64,000 nucleotides of DNA from Protopterus annectens (GCF_019279795.1 NC_056733.1:1426481610-1426545609), one strand, 5' to 3'; positions 10,277 through 22,975 are shown, counted from the first letter of the stretch. Numbers and translations: made by a program. Notes: generated from the sequence alone by a model not told the origin.

Positions 10277-12022
10277 TTATTTCCAAGATTTGGAAGTGGA
10301 GGCCCCCCACTGCTCAGCTCTGAGTATCCTGGGACTGAAACCTGGGATTATTGCAGTATCTGGGTTTGGCTTGAGAGGATCTGAAATGGTCTGGAAAGGA
10401 TCAATTCTTAGTAGGCCAATGCCTACTAAATCTTGGAGGTTGCACTTGCAATAAATCTTTAACAATTTGCATAGATTTAGGTTTGTCTTCCATCTTTTTT
10501 AGAACTTCTTCAGCCTTATTGCCAAACAGTAGGTCTGGATTTAAAGGAGCATCCAACAATTTAGCTTTAACATGATCAGGCAAAGATTGCTTCTTAAGCC
10601 AAGCATGCCTTCTAAGCACAGACCCAGTAACAACAGTCCTGCAGGAGGCCTCTAAAGAGTCAAAACCACATTGCAAAGTATGTTTTCCAACTTGTTCAGC
10701 AGAATGCATTAAATCCTGTAAATCTATTTTCCACACAGTCAGGAATCATCATCATTTTCTGTTTAAACAGTCCAATAATTTGCTGTTGATATTTTAACAT
10801 ATGAAATTGACAGTTTAATGTGCTGATTGCCAAGGTCGCAGAAGTATAAACCTTTTTACCCCGTCTATCCAGCGCCTTGGAATCTCTATCAAAGGGGTAG
10901 GATTTTTAGCAGTAGAAGCCTTAATGGCCTTGGGCCCCTGAGAAATGGTTTCTGGATCTGCAACAGGATTTTTGAAAAGGAACTTGTGGGACTCAGGAAC
11001 CCTGTAGTATGTCAGGTTTACTAGGAGCTGGAAGCAGGGAATCAGGGGCCAAACTGGATTCCGAGAACACATCAACAATGTCTAGTACAGGAGGTATAGC
11101 CAAAGGCCTATGCTGAGGTAGAAGCAGGAAATCCCTAAGCCTCTTTTTTGAATCAGAAAATTCCTGTGGAAATGCTCGCTCAAAGCATGTAAAGTTTCCC
11201 CAAAAGAAAAGTCCTCAGGAGGTGAAGCAGAGGGAATGGAGCCCTCTGCATCAGAATCCTCATAAGTAGGTACGGACAAATCCAGGTCATTAGAAGAGTC
11301 AGAAGAAATAGAATCCTGATTAGAAGATTCATAATCAAATTCTGCCCTAGGCCTCTTAGAGGGGGGGGGGTTGACTACCCCTGATTAGAGTAATTAGATC
11401 TTCAGCCATTTTTATCATTTTTTTTTAGCCATAGGGGCCTGAACACGTGGCCTGTGCATCAGTTTTTTAGACATGGATCGATATTTAGACCTTGGTAATG
11501 AAGGCGGTGTCGATTTAATATGCAAGTCTGTAGGCCTGAATACACCCTCAGACGCCGGTGCCTGCTCAGTGGCTCTGGACCCATCCAAGGTAGAGACATA
11601 TGTAGGTTTCATAGGTGAAGCATCTTGAGGCATACCAGACACCGAATGGGTCTCAGTAGAGGCCTGCGAATCACAAGTAGCAGGTATCAGGGGCTGCAAA
11701 AGGGCCTCACTGAGTACCGGCAAACTGGCGACTGGCTTAGAAGAGTTGTCGGCAGTTTTGGACCTTGGCGGCCTGTCTCTGTCTTTATCTTTGTGTTTTT
11801 CGGAATTCCCGTAGTCGGAAGGCTAACCAATAATATTTCTGGATAATTAAATCGAGAACCGAAATAATTAGAGGCAAAAATGTACCGACAACAGATAGTG
11901 CGCTGATTAAATAAAGCACAAAACCGACAGCAAGGTACGTCGTGGTCAGGGCCTAGGCAAGGAATACAGTACGAATGAAAATCTTTATGAGGCATTTGCT
12001 TTCCACAAGTAATGCAATGATT
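10277..12022 (-). pseudogene. DIRS gag (ORF1), broken and interrupted, A2
   Basis: It follows the same block order as A1 gag. The N-terminal zinc-finger-like motif is at about 12010-11930 (CITCGKQ, CIPCLGPDHD). A Ser/Pro-rich linker is at 11723-11415, an acidic segment at 11279-11082, YYRVPESHKFLFKNP at 11078-10815 and LQCGFDSLEASCR at 10736-10401. Several frameshifts separate the blocks, and a poly-G run near 11362 lies between two of them. The LINE insertion begins only a few codons before the zinc-finger motif, separating gag from its start and leader. Confidence 0.72.
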
Positions 12023-12039
12023 AACTTAATTATTAACGG

Positions 12040-12880
12040 TGAGATAAGAATACTATCCAAAGTCCAGTGGCCTCATCTACCAGCTTCTTATTCTCTGCAC
12101 CCTCTATCAAGAAAGGAAGAAAGTACGTTATGGACTAAGTCCACCTTGTAAAGCAGACCCATGTCTACTACTTGCATCAGGGCTCCAAAGTTCATAGTGA
12201 GCCTGAGCAGCCAGCTTCCTTTACCCCTCCTCTCTATCTACTCAACAGCCAACACACCTCTTCCACTTACCTAAACCCTCTCTTACTATAAATCTCTTCT
12301 ACCACAGTTCTACACCAGTTAACTCCCTTACACACTTACCTACAATACCAGATCTGCCCACTAGGTGGCACCCTCATCCTATCCATCTTTCACTGCCTCT
12401 CTCTGTTCTACCTCTGTAAATTCACCAAATTTCTTATGTCCTTGACCTGATCCTCTTCATACTCACCTTGTGCCCCTTCAGTATTTTACCCCTCTGGCTC
12501 TCCTTTTTGTTAGACTCCTGTACTATCTCAGACCTTTCCCACTCAGGTCCTACCTTTCTAACCTGTAGCTACCTGCACTGCTGATCGTTTCCTCTCTAAC
12601 TTCTATTCCTTTTGTCTCTACCTGCTCCGTTCGCCCTGCGGGCTCACTCTGCTCTCCTACCCCCAATTCCCAACCACCCCAGAGGTCCTACAATTATACC
12701 TACCAAACCACACCCCTTCTCCATTCCACCTGTCACAACCACATCATTAAATCAATCTTCCCTATTTTCCCTCCATTTTTTCTACCACTCCCCATCTCTC
12801 CCACCACACCCTTTTGCCTTACATCACCAAACCTCCTTTACCTCTGTGCCTAAAGCAAGACCTTAATATCCACCATTGCA
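12040..12880 (+). other. Pyrimidine-rich 5' region of LINE copy 1
   Basis: Strongly C/T-biased sequence upstream of the main ORF, probably 5' UTR or a decayed ORF1. An 84-codon Pro/Ser-rich open frame (12612-12866) has no domain I recognise. Confidence 0.5.
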
Positions 12881-14100
12881 ATGAACAAACTACCCACCTT
12901 AGTCCTCCTACATACCTTACTCATGCTCTCACTTCTTCCTCCATTAATACTAGCATACCTGCTAACCTCCTATGAACACCCAGTTTATTCACATCTTCCC
13001 TACCCTACTAAACAATCTACCTCTTCTATTCTAGCCTCTTACACTCACCATGTCAACATTACTTCCTCACCTAGCTATCTTCTACCAAAATACCACAGGA
13101 CAGCCCACATGAGATATGACTTCCCCAATTCCAGAAGACATCCATTTCTTCTAAGTAAATTTACTAACACTAGATATCTAATACTACTCCTCTCCCTAAA
13201 GGATGGAGATATTCACCCAAACCCAGGCCCAAACACCTCCACTATCACTCAACTCTTCAACCCAAACCCCTCTGCCATCCCCCTACTTAACAAAACAACC
13301 AACTCACTCTTAGTAGCTCACCTAAACACACGTAGCATTAATAACAAAATAACACAACTCTGTGCTCTCTTGGAACTCTAGGTACTAGACTATCGGCCCT
13401 AGCACCCATATAAGCCTAGCCAAAAAATGTACCCTGGCTTTTGTCACCCAAGAAAATTATTTTCCTGTGCCCCTGTCGAGCAGAGTCACAGAAGTGATCC
13501 CTGGGGTGAATTTCCCATTTCCCATCCAATTTGATATTATTTGTCTAACACAGACTTGGCTAAAACCTTCAACTAAAGACAACAAAGTTATCCCACCTGG
13601 TTACCATATCTTAAGTCTTGACTGAGTAGCCAAGAAAGGTGGTGGAGTAGCTGCCTTATTCAAATCTGTCTTTCAAATAACCACCTTCAACCAGAAACCA
13701 CCTCAGGAATCTAATGCTGAGATTCGTATTACCAAACTTCAGTTAAACTCAGTCAAATCTATCTATATTATCTGCATCTACGTTCCTCCAGGAAATAACA
13801 TTACTACCATCGAAAACCTCCTGTGTTGGTTATCTCAAAACCTACCCCAAGAAACCATAATCCTAGGCGATTTTAACATAGATTGGAAGTCTTGCAGCAA
13901 CAAATACCCTACTAGCCATATTAATCTCTATGGGTTTACTCAAACTATTACCTCCCCTATTAGAATAAACAAGACAAACAAAAAAGAAAGCACCTTAGAT
14001 TGGATACTCATTAATTACCAACCCCACACTTATGAAGCCGGAACCCTCCCTTTCGATGTACATGACCACTCAATATAATCAGGCTCAAAGCCAATCCACC
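12881..14100 (+). pseudogene. LINE ORF2 N-terminal part: hydrophobic leader, 2A-like motif, endonuclease
   Basis: The frame 12881-13381 begins with a hydrophobic stretch (residues about 5-27). At 13205-13231 it carries the 2A-like motif GDIHPNPGP, followed by the start of an apurinic-type endonuclease (LVAHLNTRSINNK). The endonuclease continues in other frames: LTQTWL (about 13545), GGGVAALFK (about 13640), IYVPPGN, ILGDFNIDW (about 13860) and LDWILIN (about 14000). A roughly 145-bp foreign insert interrupts it at 13379-13523. Frameshifts and stops make it non-functional. Confidence 0.75.
13379..13523. other. Insertion of unknown origin in the LINE endonuclease
   Basis: The endonuclease reads continuously from LCALLEL to FDIICLTQTWL only if about 145 bases between them are skipped. 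The inserted sequence (starting taggtactagactatcgg) has no coding similarity to a LINE and I do not recognise it. Confidence 0.5.
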
Positions 14101-14399
14101 CATTCAACCCATTACTAGAACAATTAGAACCAAGAAAAATTTCAAATTAGATCTACTCCAGAATGAACTGAAAGCATGCAATTGGTTCCCCTTAAAACAC
14201 CTTTTTCTCGATGAAGCTGTTGAATACTTTAATGCTAAGTTTCTAGCCATACTAAACCACCATGCTCCTACCCGCTCTATTAGAATAAGAACTAAATCTG
14301 CTCATTGGCTCTCTAAAGAAACTAAGCAAAAAATCCACCTCAGAAACAAAATCTGGAATAAATCACGCTTAACCAAAAACCCTATTGATCACCAACACT

Positions 14400-16190
14400 A
14401 CAAGCAACTGAGAAATGTGACTAAAAAAGCAATATTGTCCGATAAACAAAACTATTACCTACAATCTCAGCAAACCCAACATAATAATCCACAAAAGTTC
14501 TGGGCAAGTATTAAGCAATTACTACAGCCCGGTCAATCTATCACACCCAACCCACAAGGCACTGACAAGGAGAATCCCAAGCAAACAGCTAATGCCTTTA
14601 ATACCTTTTTCACCAAAGCAATTTAAACTCTTGCCAGTCAACTGTCTAGTCATAACACAACTATATACAATTCTAACTCAAACCCACCACCTCCATTTCT
14701 CTTCCAACCTATCCCAACAGCTTATATTCTCTCCCTTATCCAAAAACTCAAACCATGCACTCCCTCTGCTGACTTACTACCCGCAGAGTACTTGCAGTTA
14801 GCAGCCAAATCCACAACTTACCCTATCTCCATACTAATCAATAGAACCATCACTGAAGGATATGTCCCTAAACTTTGGAAAGTTTCCCATATTATTCCCC
14901 TTCACAAAGGTGGAAATTCCACTGAACTCTCCAACTATCGTCCCATAGCCCTACTCTCTCCCTTATCTAAGATTATGGAAAGGTGTATCCAGAAGCAACT
15001 GCTTGACCACCTTCTCCATAATAAACTTGATTACCAATACCCAACATGGTTTCAGACCTTCCCATAGCACAAACACTGCCCTCCTTTCCTTTACGGACAC
15101 CATCAACAAAAACTGTAACCTTAACATGCTTTCCTCTGCACTTTTCTTAGACCTGTCCAAGGCTTTTGACATGGTTAATCACCAAATACTCATACATATT
15201 TTTAAATCTCTGTCACTTGACACACTAGCTATAAAATGGTTCCAATCCTACTTAAATAACAGGCATCAAGCTGTACTCGAACTCCACTCTCTCTACCCAT
15301 CTACCTGTTAACATTGGTGTCCCTCAAGGGTCCATACTGGGCCCCCTCCTGTTTACTTTATTCATCAATGACCTTCACCAAGTAGTTCCCCAAGCTATAT
15401 GCATACAATACTCAGACGACTCCACACTTATTTGCTCAGCCACATCTGTGTCTGAACTTCACTCCCTGACAACACACATTTAACTCTGTAGAACAATGGT
15501 TTACGCAACGCTGTCTCTTACTTAACCCAAAAAAAACTAAACTCCTCCTTTTCACTCCTACTATTAAATCCCCCCAAACAGAATTCACTATATCATCTAA
15601 AAATGGTACACCTATATCGCAGGATCTTACTACCAAACTGCTAGGTATCACCATAGACAACAACCTTAACTTCAACACCCATATCAGCAACACTTTGAAA
15701 ACTATTAATAAAAGAATAGGCTCTCTTTACAGAATCAAACCCTTCCTCACTCCTGCAACTAGAATAACTATTGCCCACTCCCACCTAATCTCTACTCTTC
15801 TCTATGTCTCACCCATATTCACTAATCTCTCAAAAAATAACCTTAAGAAAATAGAACTCTTCTACAACAATATAGCCAGGTTTGCCACAAGGTAACCCTT
15901 TCAGAACCCACCACTGTATTAATCTAAAGCAACTAGGGTGGCTTGAATTACAACAGCAGCTGAAATTTAATCAACTAGCCATTGCCCATAAGATACTTTA
16001 TCAACCTGCCAAAACACCCATACTATCTACTCTTACTCACCCCTACCATAACCTGAAGTCTCTTAGATCCTCACAAAATCTTCTTGTAAATATCGACAAA
16101 GCAAACAATAAGGCCGGAGACTCTCTCTTCTCTAATACTGTCGGAAAAAACTGGAACCTGCTTCCCTCCAGTCTACATTTCCCTCTATAA
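14400..16190 (+). pseudogene. LINE reverse transcriptase, broken, copy 1
   Basis: RT motifs appear in order across several frames: YRPIALLSPLSKIMERC (about 14935), LDLSKAFDMVNH (about 15150), WFQSYL, VPQGSILGPLLF (about 15320) and QYSDDSTL (about 15408). The box is SDD where ADD is usual. The C-terminal IAHSHLISTLLY and NIARFATR block ends near 16190. At least five frame changes separate these. The order and spacing are those of Jockey-superfamily LINEs (L2, CR1 or Rex). Confidence 0.8.
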
Positions 16191-16716
16191 CTCTTTTTAA
16201 AAAGAACCTAAAGTTCTTCCTCAAAACACATTGGATGTGCCCATGTAGGAACCCTGACTGACCAACTAGCTCTTGATACTTGACTCAACCCTGCCTTCTC
16301 AACCCTGCTTTTACTTAATCTTAACACCTAATGATCCACTTCATCATAGTATTACTACTGTATCATAAAAAAAAAATTAATTTAATTGGACATGTTTTAC
16401 TACTAGATGTATTAAGTAACTGCTACTTTTCTTCACTTTCTTTTTATCTACACTTACTGTACACATTATGCTATTATTCTTTCTGAATGCTTATTTGTAA
16501 CTATATTTGTACTAAAGCAAGTCTAATACTCTGCATTTTTAAACATTATTAATATGTCACCAGTTAAAGTTGATCTCCTGTACTGTGAATGTATTTGCAT
16601 TATAAACATGTACTACTTTTGATGAGAAATTATTTTGAACTGTTTGGAGCTTATCTCCCCGGGCCTCTACTGAAAATGGTCATATATCCAGCTAGACTAG
16701 CCCAGTCAACAAATGT

Positions 16717-16741
16717 AAAATAAAATAAATAAATAAAATAA
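16717..16741 (+). repeat. (TAAA)n-like 3' tail of LINE copy 1
   Basis: A short taaaataaaataaataaataaaa tail at the LINE 3' end. The same tail, reverse complemented, ends LINE copy 2 at 30853-30875. Confidence 0.85.
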
Positions 16742-16838
16742 AACTTTTACTGACATCGGTAAGGAGCAAGAAAAAGTTTCCCCAACAGGGTACTTAGCTA
16801 AGTTGAAGACTTCGGTTCTGAAACTTCAAAAAAAAAGA
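16742..16838 (-). other. A2 leader fragment between the LINE and B1
   Basis: It aligns with A1 positions about 4790-4860 (tgacatcggt..gagcaagaaaaa, then gttgaagacttc). It is the piece of A2 lying between the two nested insertions. Confidence 0.8.
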
Positions 16839-17020
16839 AGTTACCATAACGTTCCATGTGAGTTGTTCATCTCGCCTTTGTTCTTACACGTGGGTTCGGA
16901 GCTGATCCATCGGCGCCAAGTCGGTCGCTTTCCAAGCTCTAGATCTCTTAGAAGCTCAAGACACAGTCCTTATCCCATGATGCTCTGCTGCCAAACCCCA
17001 GATCTAGTTTGCTGAAACCA
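16839..17020. repeat. Left (3') terminal repeat of B1
   Basis: Contains ttcggagctgatccatcggcg and agctctagatctcttagaag; the inverted partner is at 22800-22975. Confidence 0.85.
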
Positions 17021-17179
17021 GCAAGAAACACAACTAAGCAACCCAATATAACAAAGTGACTATTTACAATTAGTTAAAAGATAACCTGGCTGACAAGAGG
17101 ATACTAGTAAGATCAAACAGACCACCAGCCATACCCATTCTTCCAGAACATGGAGGGGGGAAGGTGGGAGGGAGTGTAA

Positions 17180-17290
17180 GAACAAAGGCGAGATGAACAA
17201 CTCACATGGAAAGTTATGGTAAGAACATAACTTCTTTATGTGAAGTTGTTCAATCTCGCCATTTGCTCTTGCACGTGGTAGCGTCCCAAG
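17180..17290. repeat. ICR of B1
   Basis: The left half (about 17185-17232) is the reverse complement of the left end (16839-16893). The right half (17233-17283) is the reverse complement of the right end (about 22925-22975). Confidence 0.85.
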
Positions 17291-17309
17291 CACCCTAATC
17301 CTGGGCGGC

Positions 17310-18448
17310 TCACGGGAGTACATTCCTGAGAACGGTGGAACCAAAGGAAGCCCTGTCCCTGGAGGCCCTGTCCACTTTGTAATGAGTAATAAATGTAGGA
17401 GGTTTGGACCAAGTAGCAGCTGCACAAATGGTGTCCAAAGGTAAATGAGCTGCGTGAGCTAAGGACGTAGAAACAGCCCTGGTAGAATGAGCTGTCACTT
17501 CACTTTCTAAAGGTTGATGGGATGAAGAATATGCAAACTTTATACAATAAGAAAGCCATTTGGACAATGTAACTTTGGATACCAAAAGGCCCTTCTTATT
17601 GTCTGCATGGGAAACAAATAGTTGATCTGATTTTCTGAATTCTTTTGTTCTGTCCAAATAAAATCTCAATTGTCTGTGAACATCAAGCTTATGCAACATG
17701 TATTCCAATTAACTGGCATGATGCCTGAAAAAAGTGGTAAGTTCAATGGACTGGTTCAAGTTCGCTTCGGAACAGACCTTCGGGAGAAAGGATGGATTTG
17801 TTCTTAGAGACACCCTGTCGGGGTGAAAGACCAAATATGGGGGCCTAACAGAGACTGCTTGAAGTTCAGAAACTCTCTGCACCGAAGTAATGGCCACTAA
17901 GAAAATTGTCTTCCAAGAAAGGAACTTCAACGGACAAGAAGATGCGGCTCAAAAGGGGGAAGCATGAGTTGAGACAGCACCAAATTTATATTCCAGGGAG
18001 TAATTGGATGTCTGATAGGGGGTCGAAGGTGATGAGTCCCTTTCAAAAAGGCTTTACATAATCTGTGGAACAATGTTAGAATCTTCGCATCCCACATGGA
18101 AGTTAGATATGACAGACAATTGAACCCTTACAGTGGCAGCTGCCACACCACCATGGAAAAGTGAAGTCAAAAATTCCAGAATGCTATGAACAGGGGCGAT
18201 AAAGGGATCAATAACATGTTGAGAAGCCCAATGACTAAATCGTTTCCATTTACTGTTATACAGTTTCCTGGTGGAGACTTTATGCGAGGAAACCAGAATA
18301 TGCTATTCTGAACCGCGGGAGACAAATCATGAGACCTGGCTAGGTTGGGAAGTGGAGCAGCCAAGCTGTCAGTTTGAGGGATACAAGAGAGGGGTGAAGA
18401 ACTCCCAATGAATGAGTCGGAAGGCCTGGCACTGGGTCCAGAACCCAA
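17310..18448 (-). pseudogene. DIRS tyrosine recombinase (YR), broken, B1
   Basis: The catalytic blocks survive in pieces. HSTRAVSTS, AATW and ITHYK are in 17310-17708. TSVQRVSEL, with the first arginine but an altered context, and RTNPSFLPK are in 17709-17930. The N-terminal core-binding part lies in decayed frames up to 18448. A stop near 17709 and other frameshifts break it. It aligns by eye with the B2 recombinase. Confidence 0.78.
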
Positions 18449-18599
18449 GTTTCTTTCACTTGGTATTGTTGAAAGGGAACCACATCTGCCAAGGCCAAAA
18501 TGGGGCTATCAGAATAACAGTCCTTCCCAGACTTTTGGCTTTCTGTAAAAATTTGGGGATCAGCGGGGATGGAGGAAAGGCATAGAGGAGAACCGAGGG

Positions 18600-20130
18600 T
18601 CAATCGTGTATGAGTGCGTCCCTTGGGATGTCCCCTGGTGGAGGGTATAGGGAAAAGTAGCTTCTGCATTTGGCATTCATTGGGGATGCAAAAAGGTCGC
18701 AGCAAGGCTGGCCCCATTTGCGGAATATCCTTTCCACCACTCGTTCTTTGAGGGACCATTCGTGAGGCAATAGAATGGCTCTGCTCAATTTGTCCGCTAT
18801 CACGTTGGATGACCCCAGGATGTGCATTGCTATCAGGAAGTGCCCGGTGGATACAGCCCACTGCCAAATTCTCAGGGCCTCTCGGCATAAGGGGAAAGAT
18901 CTGGTTCCCCCTTGCTTGTTGATGTACCAGAATTCCAACATGTTGTCTGCCTGTATTGCAATCGTCACTTGAGGTAGAGAGTCGTGAAAGTGTTGCAACG
19001 CTAGGAACACTGCTCTCAACTCCAACACATTGATGTGCAAACTGGATTCCATCTCTGACCAAGTACCTTGGACAGTTCTTCCTGACACAGCCCCCCCCCC
19101 CAACCTATCAGGGAAGCATCCATGGTCACTGTGGCTGCGGGAGGGGGGAGTACAAACGGACGACCTACAGTAACTTAGTGGCTGTTCAACCACCAAAGGA
19201 GGCCCTTGTTGCAAGCATTTATCAGCAGAATCTCGTGTGACATTGGAAGTTGTTTGCAAGACCACTGTGTGAAGAGAAACTACTGGAGTATCCTTCATGT
19301 GCATGCGCCCCAGAGGAACCGCTATGAGTCTCTCTGCCATGGTGCCTAACAGCTTCAGAACTTGGAATGCAGGGACTTTCTTTTCCATCAACAAAAGGGA
19401 TACTTGATTTCGTAAAGAGATTACTCGTTCTTGAGAAAATCTGACCAGGGCGGTGGTGGTGTCTAGATCTGCTCCTATAAAGGAAATATGCTGCGACGGC
19501 GATAAAGCAGATTTTTCGAAATTTAAGGTTATGCCCAACTGGGAGCACAGGCTGATAGCGTAATCCCTGGTGTGAATCAGTTGATGCCTGGTGGTGGCGC
19601 TGAGGAGCCAGTCGTAGAGATATGGAAACACCTGGAATCCTAAACATCTCAGGTGAGCCATGACAACTGCCATGCATTTAGTGAACACTTTGGGGGCTGT
19701 GGTGAGACCAAAGGGCAGAGCTCAGAATTGGTAGTGACTGGCCCCAGCCAGAAACGAAAGTGATCTCTGGATGGCCTGGCCATTTTTATGTGGTAGTACG
19801 CATCCTTGAGATCTATCAAGCACACTGAATCGCCCGTTTCGAGAAATGGGATTTTCGACTGAAGTGTGACCATCCGGAACTTTTCCTTTTTGACAAAGGA
19901 GTTGAGATTGCTTTGGTCTAAGATGGGCCCTCCAGTCCCCTGTTTTCTTTGGAACTAAAAATAATCTGGAGTAAGTTCCGGATCCTATTTGGTCTGCCGG
20001 GACTGGCTGGATGACTTTTTTCCAGCAGCCTCTGAATTTCTACGGCTGCTAGACTCCGCAGACTGGGCGGAACATCTAGGATTCTTGTTTGAATGGAAGG
20101 GAATTCTGAAAAGGGAATGATGTAGCTTCT
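18600..20130 (-). pseudogene. DIRS RT-RNase H-methylase-like ORF2, broken, B1
   Basis: A 362-codon frame (18600-19688) covers the second half of RT, RNase H (QADN, WYINKQGGTRSFPL) and the start of the methylase-like block (CCDLFASPMNAKC). The RT box reads YLYD, so the first catalytic aspartate is replaced. The N-terminal RT half is in another frame at 19649-19873 (LIDLKDAYYHIKM). A poly-C run near 19090-19101 lies in the RNase H GWG codons. Confidence 0.8.
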
Positions 20131-20166
20131 GGTGATTATGCTTTTTACCCAGGAATCTGATGTAAT

Positions 20167-22440
20167 TCATAGCCAGGCGTCTGGGTATAAAGCTAAGCGA
20201 CCCACAACTGCATCCAGAGTAGGATGGTCGGGCCTCCTCTCAGGAGCGCTGATAGGGTTTGCCAGGGAACTGCTCCCTGTCACCCTGGTTCTGCGGACCC
20301 CCTCTGCCGCCTGGGCAGCGTCTACCATTATACCCCCCTCCTCTGCATTTGGAGGGGGTTTCACTACGTTGTGTTCTGAAAACTCCTTGGGACTTTCGGA
20401 ACCACATTTTTCCACCTCTCTGCCCTTTCGGGTATGGTCTAGTGGGGGTGGAAAAACGGACTCCTACTCCTAGAGTCTTTCCTTCCTGCTCACACCTAGT
20501 GAGTGTCTCCTTGACTTTGGGCCCAAACAAGGAAGAGCCATCAAATGGGGTATTTACAAAGGAAGACTTGAAGGCTTCCGCAAATGCGCATAAGTGCATC
20601 CAGGATTTTCTCTGCAGAGCTATCGCTGAAACTGCTGCCCAGCTCGATACCTCGGCTGCATAAGAAATGAACCTCATGGACGTGTTTGCAACGGAATCAA
20701 GGGTGTTAAGCTGTGCCGTCACTTTCTGGGAGACAGCATCACCTGTGTTGCCCTGTAGAGTATCTCCAAGCTCTTTTAGGAGATCTCGTTGAAGACGGGT
20801 AAAATGGGTTAAATAGTTAAGTGATCTCATTGCAAATGTCGCAGAACTAAAGATGCATTTCCCATATCTGCCCATCGTCCTGGAATCTCTGTTAGGAGAA
20901 TGGACAGAGGAAGAGGTGTCTGACATCTCTTTCTTGGTGGCTGTCGCCACCACCATGGCATCAACGGGAACCCCTTTTGTGAGTAAGGACTTATCCTGAG
21001 GGCAGGTGATAAATTTGTTGGGCCTCTGAGGGACCGGTTCCATAGAATCAGGAGACTCCCATGCCTTTCAAGCGATCAAGTCCACTAATTCATCGAAAGG
21101 CGGAGTAACCCAGGAGGTGGAGGGCCGAGACCCAAAGGCCTTCAGGAGCACTGACTCATCCTCAGTAGGGGTACGGGACTGCCAGTCACCCCTCTGCCTT
21201 AGTATTTCAAGGATGTCTGCAAAAGAGACCTCTTCAGAGGAGGACCGTGGGGACCCTTCTGATTCCTCCAAGTTGGTGTCTGATGTTAAGGATTCCTGGG
21301 GGGAATAGAAATGCCTCCTCTTACACAGATTTTTCCTGGGGACTTCATCAGTGGGGGCGTCTGGTGAAGTCTCAGTCAAGCAGGGGACACCCAATGGGGT
21401 TACCTGAGGCTCTGGGTCTCGACGCTTAGTGGGAACCTGTGGTGTACAGATAGAGCGCGGTCCTTTAGGGGAGGAAGAGGAAGGAACTGAAGAAGTGAGG
21501 GTCTTAGCAGACATAACCTTCCTTCATGGCATCGAAGGCACCGGTTTCCCGACCCGAGGAGTCCGACGGTTCCGAAGAAGATGGCAGCCTCCCAGGGGCA
21601 GAGACCACAGGCTCCGAACCAGAGGACAGAACAGAGCTCATCTGCGCTGAAGCCCCGGGAGGGAGAGTCGGAACCGAAGCGTCGGTTCGACTCCCCCCTC
21701 GGAACCAGTGAGAAAGTGTCGGCTCAGAGACTCTTCGATCGGAACCGAAGTAGTCAAGGTCGAAGGAGCCGAGAGCACTGGAACAGGCCTCGGCTCCGAG
21801 AGTTCCACCACTATCGGATCCTCTCTTTCCGGCTCCGAAGGCTCAACTGGCCTCGGAGGAGGAGCAGAACTCGTGGAAGGAGGGGTCATAGGCTTTGAAG
21901 CCAACTGGGTCGAAGCTGCAAGCAATTTGGCCAGGGCTGGGCTCACCAAAAGTCTCTGTACCACTCGGTCCACATTGATGTCAGAAAGGGCACTGGAAGA
22001 ATGGGTCGAAGGAACTGAAAAAGCCACTGACTTAAGGATCGGAGACTTCAAAACCCCGACACTGGTTCCAACACAATGACTTGGCTCTGAGGTAAGATCT
22101 CGGTGCACGGCTCCGAAGCAACAGAGTCTTGCCAGAGGTGCTCGGAGCCGAAGACTTGTGCTCCGAAGACACCTTAGACGACTTCGACCTCTTCGAGGAC
22201 TTAGAGGTCTGGTCAGTCTTATCTAATATATCCTGGAAGTCCGATTTCAACAGTCCTCTATCTACCAATTTCCTTCTCCTCGCTAATAACACCCTGCCAC
22301 TGAAGGAATGGCAGATAGAGCAATCCTCCTGTAAATGTAGCGGGTCCAAACAATAAACACAAGAACTACGATTATCCGTGGTGGGCATCTTTTGTCCACA
22401 GTCACTTTTTAAACCCAGATTTTTGCTTCTCTGACATTAT
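20167..22440 (-). pseudogene. DIRS gag (ORF1), broken, B1
   Basis: From the N terminus: a zinc-finger-like motif (about 22400-22310; CVYCLDPLHLQEDCSIC), a long Ser/Pro/Glu-rich linker (22108-21514), an acidic stretch (SEEVSFADILEILRQRG, about 21230) and a helical capsid-like region in 20240-21043 (LNYLTHFTRLQRDLLKELG). An RG/GGR-rich C terminus suggests nucleic-acid binding. A frameshift near 22390 separates the presumed start codon from the finger, and two more lie downstream. Confidence 0.7.
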
Positions 22441-22799
22441 GAAAAATTGTCCAATCAGTCGTAATAACATCACAAAAACAGCTTAGAAGTTCAGATCCCT
22501 GAACTGCAATAACTACAGAAAGAGATACAATAAAGAAAAACAAACGCTCAATACAGAATATAAGGGAATAGGGTATTAAATTTGACAGAGCCCTGTCAGG
22601 TAGAGTAAATCAAGAAGGCTAAAGGCCTAGCAGCAAACCGCTCCGAACTAAATACCAGCTTAGATACGTACTCTAAACCACAAAAAAGAGGGAATATGTG
22701 AAGCCTCACTAAATATCAGATACCTGATAGTTATTAGAAGTCTAAATATGCAAATATATAATAAAAAGGATACTGGCCCGAGCTTCTGCTGAAGATAGT

Positions 22800-22975
22800 G
22801 TGATCCGTTACAGTGGCAAACTAGATCTGGGGTTTGGCAGCACAGCATCACGGGATAGGGACTGTGTCTCGAACTTCTAAGAGATCTAGAGCATGGAAAG
22901 TGGCCGGCTTGGAGCCAATGGATCAGCTGCGAACCCACGTGCAAGAACAAATGGCGAGATTGAACAACTTCACAT
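22800..22975. repeat. Right (5') terminal repeat of B1
   Basis: Inverted copy of 16839-17020. It ends gcgagattgaacaacttcacatt, and A2 resumes immediately after. Confidence 0.85.

Larger units (their letters stand above)
12028..16741 (+). mobile_element. L2/CR1/Rex-type LINE copy 1, inserted in A2 gag
   Basis: A near full-length non-LTR retrotransposon. It has a pyrimidine-rich 5' region (12040-12880), an ORF with a hydrophobic N terminus and an NPGP motif, an apurinic-type endonuclease, an RT, and an AT-rich 3' end with a (TAAA)n-like tail (16717-16741). Short identical aactt sequences flank it (12023-12027 and 16742-16746), a likely target duplication. Removing it restores collinearity of A2 with A1. 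The family is inferred from the motif order and the NPGP motif; the clade is uncertain. Confidence 0.85.
16839..22975 (-). mobile_element. Complete DIRS-like element B1, nested in A2
   Basis: A full-length DIRS of a second family (B). Terminal repeats of about 175 bp are inverted (16845-17015 against 22803-22975), and an ICR lies at 17185-17285. Genes run right to left: gag 22440-20167, ORF2 20130-18600 and YR 18450-17310. All are broken by frameshifts or stops. It interrupts the A2 leader without an obvious target duplication, as expected for recombinase-mediated integration. Confidence 0.87.
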
